Shown here one piece after another: positions 59,201-64,000 of a DNA stretch of 64,000 nucleotides. The notes under the pieces were generated by a model. It saw only the letters and a program-made list of their open reading frames with translations, was not told where the DNA came from and made no database searches. The stretch lies in contig CP099846.1 of assembly GCA_030062745.1 (NCBI GenBank), forward strand, positions 24,097,701 to 24,161,700, in the 5' to 3' direction. Position 1 is the stretch's first letter; each line of letters begins with the position of its first letter. A program made the position numbers and the translations under genes. The DNA comes from Capitulum mitella (lineage: Eukaryota; Arthropoda; Thecostraca; Pollicipedomorpha; Pollicipedidae).

Positions 59201-61923
59201 AATTGGTTGTTGGGTTACTCTCGACGCTTTCGACTGCCAGGATCATTTCGCGTCGCAACCTCTCTCGCCGGTTGTTGCGAGGGTCAGCGAAATGTCGCTG
59301 TTACCCGACTCGAACCAGGGACCTGTCGGTCACAAGGCGAGCACGGAAAACATTACAATACGTCGCTTCCTTGGTCTTTTGAACTGCGTCGTTTACTCAC
59401 TTGGAAGCCCGTGTAATTCTGTCCTAGCCCGTGTCTTCGACTGCCTCTCAGTGTGGGCTGAAGCGGGGCGCTGCTATCTCGACGACTGTCGAACTGTGAC
59501 GCCAAGATATTCTACATGGCCTGCGGTCTTCGCCATGTGTCTACGGTTCTAAGAGCTGCGCTGGCGTCGAGGAGGACGTGGGCGACCTTATCTTATCTTT
59601 CGCCTCTACAGCATTAGCGTTTTCAGGGCTCTGTGCGATCCGCGGACGCCGGACCCTGTACGGGTACTAATCAGACCCTAGGTCCGATTAGTATCCATCA
59701 AGCTGCTGTGTAGGTACGGCCGGTCCATTCAACGGGTACTCGCGATGCAAAACGGGGCCCTAAATGGCCTTTCATAGACATTCTGGTTCGTCCTCCTGGC
59801 CCAGCTCTTTTGCCTGGAACCGCCTTCTGTTGGCCGTCATGGTCTCTACCACGAGACGGGGTGTTATCTCCAGCCCCAGCTCCTCGGCCTGGAACCGCCT
59901 TCTGTTGGCCGTCATGGTCTCTACCACGAGACGGGGTGTTATCTCCAGCCCGCGTGTCTAGCGGCTCTACATCTGCAGCGTGGTGACGTGTTTGCCGGCA
60001 ACCGCCTGACCCATTTTAAGCCTTCTGGTCATTTCTGGGCCGGTTCCGTGTCATTTACCGGAGTTGGCCGTTTTTCCGACTGATGACTGCCAATGAAGAT
60101 TGAACAGTGTTCTTTACGCTTCGTTACTTTGACAGCTTTTTTGCTTACGCTTTGACTTCAATCAGATACTAACTGATACGCCCAGTGCGATTAACGATAA
60201 GCTTGAACTAAAAGAGAAACATACGCGTATCATTTTGTTGCTACTGAAGCAGAAGACTGAGAGGTATACACATTATAACATTTCACACTTAAGAGTTGCA
60301 AACGAACAGTACGCGTAGCGGCAAAGCTGCAATCCTCTCAACATTTGAGGACCAAGTATTAGTTGCTATATCTCTTCTCATGGACTAGAACGATTGATCT
60401 GGTGGGTTGGTTTGGGAAGACACATATCGAGACCATATCAGCCCCAACACTACATCTTATTGGCTTCAGCACAGCTCTTCAGCTCTCGACCCTATCGTGC
60501 CAAGGGCATTTCTTATAACACCGCTGCTTTAGGATGGGTAGACATTAGCAATCTACTATTATTTTTTTAATCTTTTCAAGGGTAGGGAGATGTCCAGTTT
60601 GCCTCTGCTTGCACCCGCCAGTGGGAGGAGCCGCGGGCGTGAGTTGATATTCAGTTCACGGTGTGGCGAAATACGGGCACCCGATTATGACGTCCCAGCT
60701 CGGAGGTCGATGCGACAAAATTAAACTCAATGCCTCAAATTCTTTTCATGCTAGCCTCTTGAAATATGTGCCATGAGCAGCTTACCAGACAGTTATGATA
60801 TAAAAATAGTCTCATTTCACTCCAGTCACGTGCGAGACTTTAATCGGTGTTTTGGGTGCAAAAATAGCTCGGGCGCCGACCAACGCGAGAGCCAACTTGC
60901 CGGCAGATCCTTTGGAGATTACTGGATAGCCATTGCTCCGTGACAGAGTTTTGGGAACAACGACTTAAAACTACGACCTTTTCAAATGCAGGAGCTGATG
61001 TGGGTCCATGCACGCGAGCCACTGCACCTGTAATGGGCCGAGGTCCAGGCCGTTGCAGACCAGCGGCCGCACAGATTCCTGGCACGCCTCTCGGCTGCAC
61101 TTTGCAAGTCAGCGGACCCTGTCGGAGACTCAGAACTCTCACCAGCCCCAGCAGCCCACGTCACGAGTCGCTGAGTACACGGAAGGGTCAGAGCAACTTT
61201 CTTGGGTCGAAGCGCTTGGGGAGCGCACATGGCAAAATAGGAGCGGCGATGCCAGATGCGGCGTAGATACTTCCTAGCCTCAGTAATGCAGCTTTTAATG
61301 ATAAAATGTTGACGCTCATCTCTAATTCAGAAAACGAACTGCGAGCTGATAGCACATTCATCCGAAACGTCGCTTCACAACAAAGGCTACCCCGCAGCTT
61401 CCAGGTATGCTCCATAGGCTTCAGATGGTCTTCTCAGATTCTGCACAGCCTGCAAGGGCTTCTATACAAATGACGGGTTCCAAAATTTGGGACTCGAAGC
61501 GTTCCCCGTCCCTCGCTTTTTCCTGCCGAACTCTTAGTAAATCCACATTGCCCACGACGCACCTTTCTTAGCAATGTCCTCCACATCTGCCAGCTTCAGG
61601 CTACTCCTCAGGCCGGTTCACCACATTTCAAGCCTCAGATCAGCTCCCCGGCCGGAAGACACGTTCCAGTCGCCCTGCAGGCCCCTGTCCCGTCCGCGAG
61701 CCCCCGCCTCCGAGGCGCCGTCGCGGGCCGCGGCCGGCTCACCTGTGACGCCGCCGGGATGCGTCTGGCGCGTGATGACGAACGGCAACGAGCGCGGTTC
61801 CTGGGAGCGCGCGCCGCCGTGGTTGGGCGTCATGCCCCGCAGGCACGCCTCGGCCGGCGCGCCGTCGGGGAAGGCGCGCAGTGGAGCCGCGCAGGCGGCC
61901 AGCAGCAGCAGCGAGCGGAGCAT
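41646..61923 (-). CDS. secreted Reeler-domain protein (3' end not found)
   Basis: Three minus-strand exons (61923-61743, 47410-47197, 41847-41646) join in frame: a valine codon is split G|TG at the first junction and GT|G at the second, giving 199 residues. Residues 1-17 are a signal peptide ([17 protein letters not shown]); the mature chain starts FPDGAP, the usual start of Reeler domains. The domain runs to about residue 147 with the typical GFLIQAR (73-79), the cysteine pair C27/C105, VTH and W123, and the closing LLQ...FWVGV strand. A Gly/Ser/Pro/Phe-rich tail follows. Family members include small insect immune-inducible defence proteins and, with added domains, ferric-chelate-reductase-like proteins. 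Splicing at 41645 leaves the protein open; without it a stop falls near 41556 (227 residues). Introns of 14.3 and 5.3 kb are filled with transposons. Confidence 0.85.
42089..42901. mobile_element. hAT-like MITE, 797 bp, with 8-bp target duplication
   Basis: Begins CAGACTTGTGCTTGATTCCA (42097) and ends with the reverse complement of CAGACTTGTGCTTGATCCCA (42893), a 20-bp terminal inverted repeat with one mismatch. Flanks CGTCACCG and CATCACCG match at seven of eight bases, the target-duplication size of hAT elements. Subterminal regions repeat GATTCCGA/TCGGAATC motifs in both orientations. No transposase. It lies left of the Reeler gene's exon 3 donor on plus coordinates, in intron 2 between exons 3 and 2. 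Confidence 0.82.
43064..44240 (+). mobile_element. family 2 copy E (degraded ends)
   Basis: The interior follows copy D in the same orientation (GAGATCTCGAG, then CAACAAACGGCAGTCGATTT, through to AACAAAAAACCCGGAGGG). The termini have decayed and no TTAA is left at either side. TGACCT-type words remain near 43570-43600. Confidence 0.7.
44300..44480 (+). mobile_element. SINE-like fragment
   Basis: Shares about 110 bp with the minus strand of 59210-59300, including CTCGCGATAACCGGCGTGAG, CAATCGAGAGTGTCGTTAAA and TAACCCAATAACCAACC. The tRNA-like head seen in the other copy is missing here, so this is a truncated or different member. Confidence 0.55.
44481..45094. other. intronic spacer, nothing recognised
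   Basis: No repeat or coding signal recognised. Confidence 0.4.
45095..45360. mobile_element. half copy of foldback family 4
   Basis: Matches the left arm of the element at 18395 (AGCCAAGGGG, CATGGCCCCCATGAGCCAAG, ATGAGGTAAGTTACATAAAA). The second arm is absent. Confidence 0.65.
45361..47196. other. intronic spacer with a G+C-rich patch
   Basis: A G+C-rich patch at about 46255-46500 has open frames on both strands without a recognisable protein. The rest is featureless. Confidence 0.4.
47197..47410 (-). CDS. Reeler gene exon 2
   Basis: Acceptor CTCCCGCAG, donor GTGAGT. Encodes the core of the Reeler domain, from QVQAVGNAS to RQDVNI. Confidence 0.88.
47480..48065. other. G+C-rich, CpG-rich island 7 in the Reeler intron
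   Basis: A CpG-rich block just upstream (in gene sense) of exon 2. Frames up to 239 codons on minus run through exon 2 but change character at the acceptor and are not supported. It could be an internal promoter. Confidence 0.4.
48066..52085. other. intronic spacer, no recognisable gene
   Basis: AT-leaning. Frames up to 136 codons (49116-48706, minus) have no recognised domain. Short direct repeats occur at 48308 (11-bp unit) and 50927 (ACGTG). Confidence 0.45.
52090..53645 (+). pseudogene. decayed non-LTR reverse transcriptase relic
   Basis: Broken frames follow, in order, the C-terminal two thirds of a jockey/CR1-type reverse transcriptase: [20 protein letters not shown]; in another frame [12 protein letters not shown]; then [17 protein letters not shown] and a VPQGSVLGP-like segment; the catalytic YADD region, here a stop followed by [19 protein letters not shown]; and finally a tail containing [14 protein letters not shown] and RFHRAL. 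At least three frame changes and the lost active site show it is dead. It lies antisense inside intron 1 of the Reeler gene. No 5' ORF or clear 3' tail was found. Confidence 0.8.
53905..53957. repeat. poly(T) tract, 53 bases
   Basis: An uninterrupted T run. It could be the poly(A) tail of a minus-strand retroinsertion whose body lies to the right, or a homopolymer expansion. The open frame through it (polyphenylalanine) is an artefact. Confidence 0.9.
53958..55133. other. intronic spacer, nothing assigned
   Basis: Contains TGACCTG words just right of the poly(T) and an otherwise featureless sequence. Confidence 0.4.
55134..56472 (-). mobile_element. TTAA-flanked MITE-like element, family 2 copy F
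   Basis: TTAA (55134-55137) then CCCTATTCCC, and CCGGGAATACGG then TTAA (56469-56472). The interior is the reverse complement of copy D, lengthened by an internal TA microsatellite (56113-56232). TGACC words remain near 55740-55800. No transposase. Confidence 0.75.
56113..56232. repeat. (TA)n microsatellite inside element F
   Basis: Two long TA runs split by a short ACGACTATA/CACACA-type interruption. Copies D and E lack it, so it expanded after insertion. Confidence 0.95.
56473..57429. other. intronic spacer, nothing recognised
   Basis: Includes a short inverted repeat ACTTGCGGGG/CCCCGCAAGT around 56720-56745 that could form a hairpin. No gene seen. Confidence 0.4.
57430..58717. mobile_element. 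TTAA-flanked MITE-like element, family 3
   Basis: TTAA (57430-57433) then CCCGGCAACGCCTGGGCGTG, and the mirrored end CACGCCAGGCGGTGCCGGG then TTAA (58714-58717), bound 1280 bp. The inverted repeat is about 19 bp with one indel and one mismatch. A subterminal copy, ACACCGCCAGGC, lies near 58667. No transposase. Its interior was not matched to families 1 or 2. Confidence 0.78.
58718..59155. other. intronic spacer with an unassigned minus-strand frame
   Basis: A 105-codon minus frame (59155-58838) ends naturally at TAA and has a protein-like stretch ([20 protein letters not shown]). It was not assigned to any family and may be a relic or chance. Confidence 0.3.
59165..59400 (-). mobile_element. 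tRNA-derived SINE-like element
   Basis: On the minus strand a pol III B-box-like GGTTCGAGTC (59316-59307) within CCTGGTTCGAGTCGGGTAA resembles the T-arm half of a tRNA. It is followed by about 100 bp shared with 44300-44480. An A box was not confidently placed. Confidence 0.55.
59801..59950. repeat. tandem duplication, 75-bp unit, two near-identical copies
   Basis: CCAGCTCTTTTGCCTGGAAC at 59801 recurs at 59876. Differences are confined to the first dozen bases, so the duplication is recent. Confidence 0.95.
59951..61742. other. intronic spacer, no recognisable gene
   Basis: Mixed composition; frames near 60940-61280 overlap on both strands without domain resemblance. Confidence 0.45.
61743..61923 (-). 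CDS. Reeler gene exon 1 (signal peptide)
   Basis: ATG at 61923-61921 to the donor CACAG|GTGAGC; 60 codons plus one base. High GC3. Confidence 0.88.
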
Positions 61924-62120
61924 GGCGTGGCGAGCTCAACCGGAGTCGGAGCGGCACTGAGCCGCGCACGGGTCGGGCAACCCGCGCCCGGCCGCGCTGG
62001 GCGGGGCCGCCGGCCTTGTGCGCGCCTCGCGCCGGCACGGCGGTGGTTTGCGAGACGCTGGAGGGGGGCGAGCGCTGGTGGGTGGGTGGGGGCGGGAGGG
62101 GGGGCAAGCGGGTAGCGGAC
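61924..62120 (-). promoter_or_regulatory. G+C-rich 5' flank of the Reeler gene
   Basis: CpG-rich sequence directly upstream of the Reeler ATG, the expected place for its 5' UTR and promoter. No TATA box identified. Confidence 0.45.
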
Positions 62121-64000
62121 CGATCACCGCCACTGCTGAGAACGGATGGCGTGAGCGTAACGGGTGAATTTGCGGTGAAAATAACGGGTCGGAGGTTGCT
62201 GTCACGCAGTGCCGGAGTGACATACGGCTTAAACGGTGCAAAGAACCGGGAAACACGAGCGGAAAAAGTCAACGTGGAAAGAGCAATCGATATAAACATG
62301 GCAGCCAGATAAGTCCTGGGAAAAACAGACCTGCAACTGGACATTAGCAGAGCATGAATCATACAATAAGATATGTAACACAGATAACGTCACGAGAAAG
62401 ACTGGTGAACAGGGCAGAGCTTGGTTAGAAAGCCTCTCGAAGTGACCAGCGCTTTTCAAGATGCCGTACAAAGTGTATGAAGTATTCCTAGTGTGATGCT
62501 TTAACCATCTGATATATTCGTCTGGCCTCCTTCGACATTATTCAGTATGACCGGCCGTTTACAAACATGACGTAGTGCAGCAACGAATTACGAAATAAAA
62601 ACGAATGTATAGCGTGGTCTTTGACCATGTGATGATGCCCAGTTTGACCTTTCTAAGTCATGATGTTACCTTACAAATGGCTTTCAAAGAGGCCATGTCT
62701 GTGAACTCCGGTTATTCTTGCAATTTATTCTTTCTATGGCCTAACTTTCCATTACGTCATATGTGACGTACCCTATAGAACATTTTCGGAAACTAAACGA
62801 CCTCTGACAATCAACGGAAACTGAAAATACTAAAACCACGCGATTTAAAGCTTCCAGTTATTCCATGTCCCCTCGGACAACAGGTCAGTCACCTTCATTG
62901 ATGACTGTGGCCTAAGACCACGCATTTCAAAGCGAAGACCCAAGTGCGAAGATTGCTGATACCATGGTATCAATGACCCATGCATAAATTCGGTAAATTT
63001 AACTGTTGTTTAAAACTCGAAATGATTGCCATAACTGTGATACGTACGACGATGACTGCAATCATGTCGTAATTTCTCCTTATTATGCCCTCGAGAAAGA
63101 GACAGTAACCTGGCAAGGTGATGATGCCAAATTTTTCAGGGAGCATGTAAAAAGTTATAGACCCAGCTACGCAAAATTTCAGAGCGATCGAAGCAGTCGG
63201 CTTGGAACAACTTGTGAGAACCTCAGGGACTGCTTCATCCCATATCTGCAGTCCTGCACAATAATATGGGACTGAACGTAAGGACCTTCGTATCCAAACT
63301 CATTGTTTTGCCTTCGCCTTTACACCGCTAATGATTGAAAGAACACAATGTAAGCCAACTGGTACTTAAGTTCACAATGTATTCATACTTCCAGAATAAT
63401 TATTTGCGTGCTGTTTCCACGATTTACTGCAAAGCTGTTTTCCTAATGCCAGTCATCCATTATTTGTTTTCGTAATGATTAAGATGGAAATGTTGCACAG
63501 TCCTACAAATGTGCGACACTGAAGCCTAATTTCTAATTTCACCGTCCAGTGCCCATGGCAATGTCAACCACTCCTTGTGTCGTTCCTAACTCGTCTGTTT
63601 GTCCATCTGAAGCTAATTTATACTCCGCTCCAATTTCACACGCGGCGTCCCCGCGAAACATTTCGCCTTCGCCGGAGCTCGGCGGGACTCGCTTTCGCAT
63701 CGATTTTCCAACTTTCTGCTCATCAAAAGCTGTCGCGCCCTTCAGAACGCCGCTGCACGTTATAATGGCAGCTTGTCTGCGAGTTGGCTGACTGGCCTGT
63801 GTTCATCTTGTCACGATCAGCCGTGCGTGGGGCTCATTGTTGTGCCGGCCCCCGCCTGGAGGTTCCAGCGCGGACACCTGCAGCGCAGGACCGTTGTACG
63901 GCGCAGTTTGATACAAATCTATCACCGTCTGCAGACCACGTCATGGAGACAGTGATGACTGTCACGGTACCGCGAGGAAAATGCTTCAGATGAGAATGTA
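62121..64000. other. spacer, no recognisable gene
   Basis: AT-leaning to mixed. An 89-codon plus frame (63006-63275) and short frames near 63549-63991 show no recognised domain. Confidence 0.45.

Noticed and set aside
61739-62362. 207-codon minus-strand frame overlapping Reeler exon 1
   Set aside because: It is in a different phase from the signal-peptide frame that splices correctly to exon 2.

Overview
The window is nuclear DNA from an intron-rich invertebrate animal. An arthropod is most likely, because the one complete gene resembles the insect mushroom-body-expressed/PCBP type. A crustacean would fit the strongly GC3-biased exons set in repeat-rich, AT-leaning spacer, but this placement is a guess. 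Only two genes can be built with confidence; most of the rest is transposon-derived sequence, tandem repeats, G+C-rich islands and apparently gene-free spacer.

Gene 1 (+ strand, 30,128 to about 36,380) is a complete poly(C)-binding protein / mub-like RNA-binding gene. Nine exons with good GT-AG borders join into a 461-residue protein with three KH domains, each with its GxxG loop. Gene 2 (- strand) encodes a secreted Reeler-domain protein. Exon 1 (signal peptide, 61,923-61,743), exon 2 (47,410-47,197) and exon 3 (41,847-41,646) splice in frame to 199 residues over about 20 kb. The final exon was not found. The two genes are convergent. A 33-codon tail of a third gene enters at base 1 and stops at base 102. 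A fourth, hypothetical transcription unit lies at about 19.66-21.6 kb, where a CpG-containing segment is followed by a sharply CpG-depleted block holding an exon-like stretch.

Transposable elements dominate the spacers and introns. I recognise seven roughly 1.2-1.3 kb non-autonomous elements of three families. Most are flanked by TTAA with termini beginning CCC or similar, as in piggyBac-like elements: family 1 at 16.3, 22.6 and 25.1 kb; family 2 at 28.3, 43.1 and 55.1 kb; family 3 at 57.4 kb. There are also a hAT-like element at 42.1 kb with matching 8-bp flanks, a foldback element at 18.4 kb with a half copy at 45.1 kb, an inverted repeat at 11.1-11.9 kb carrying Penelope-like and hammerhead-like motifs, two related SINE-like sequences, and a decayed non-LTR reverse transcriptase at 52.1-53.6 kb.

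Layout: 0-16 kb is the end of a gene, then spacer with repeated G+C-rich islands, two of which abut minisatellites (24-bp and 18-bp units). 16-29.5 kb is a transposon cluster around the CpG-depleted block. 29.5-37.7 kb is the KH gene and its G+C-rich flanks. 41.6-62.1 kb is the Reeler gene with transposon-filled introns. 62.1-64 kb shows nothing recognisable.
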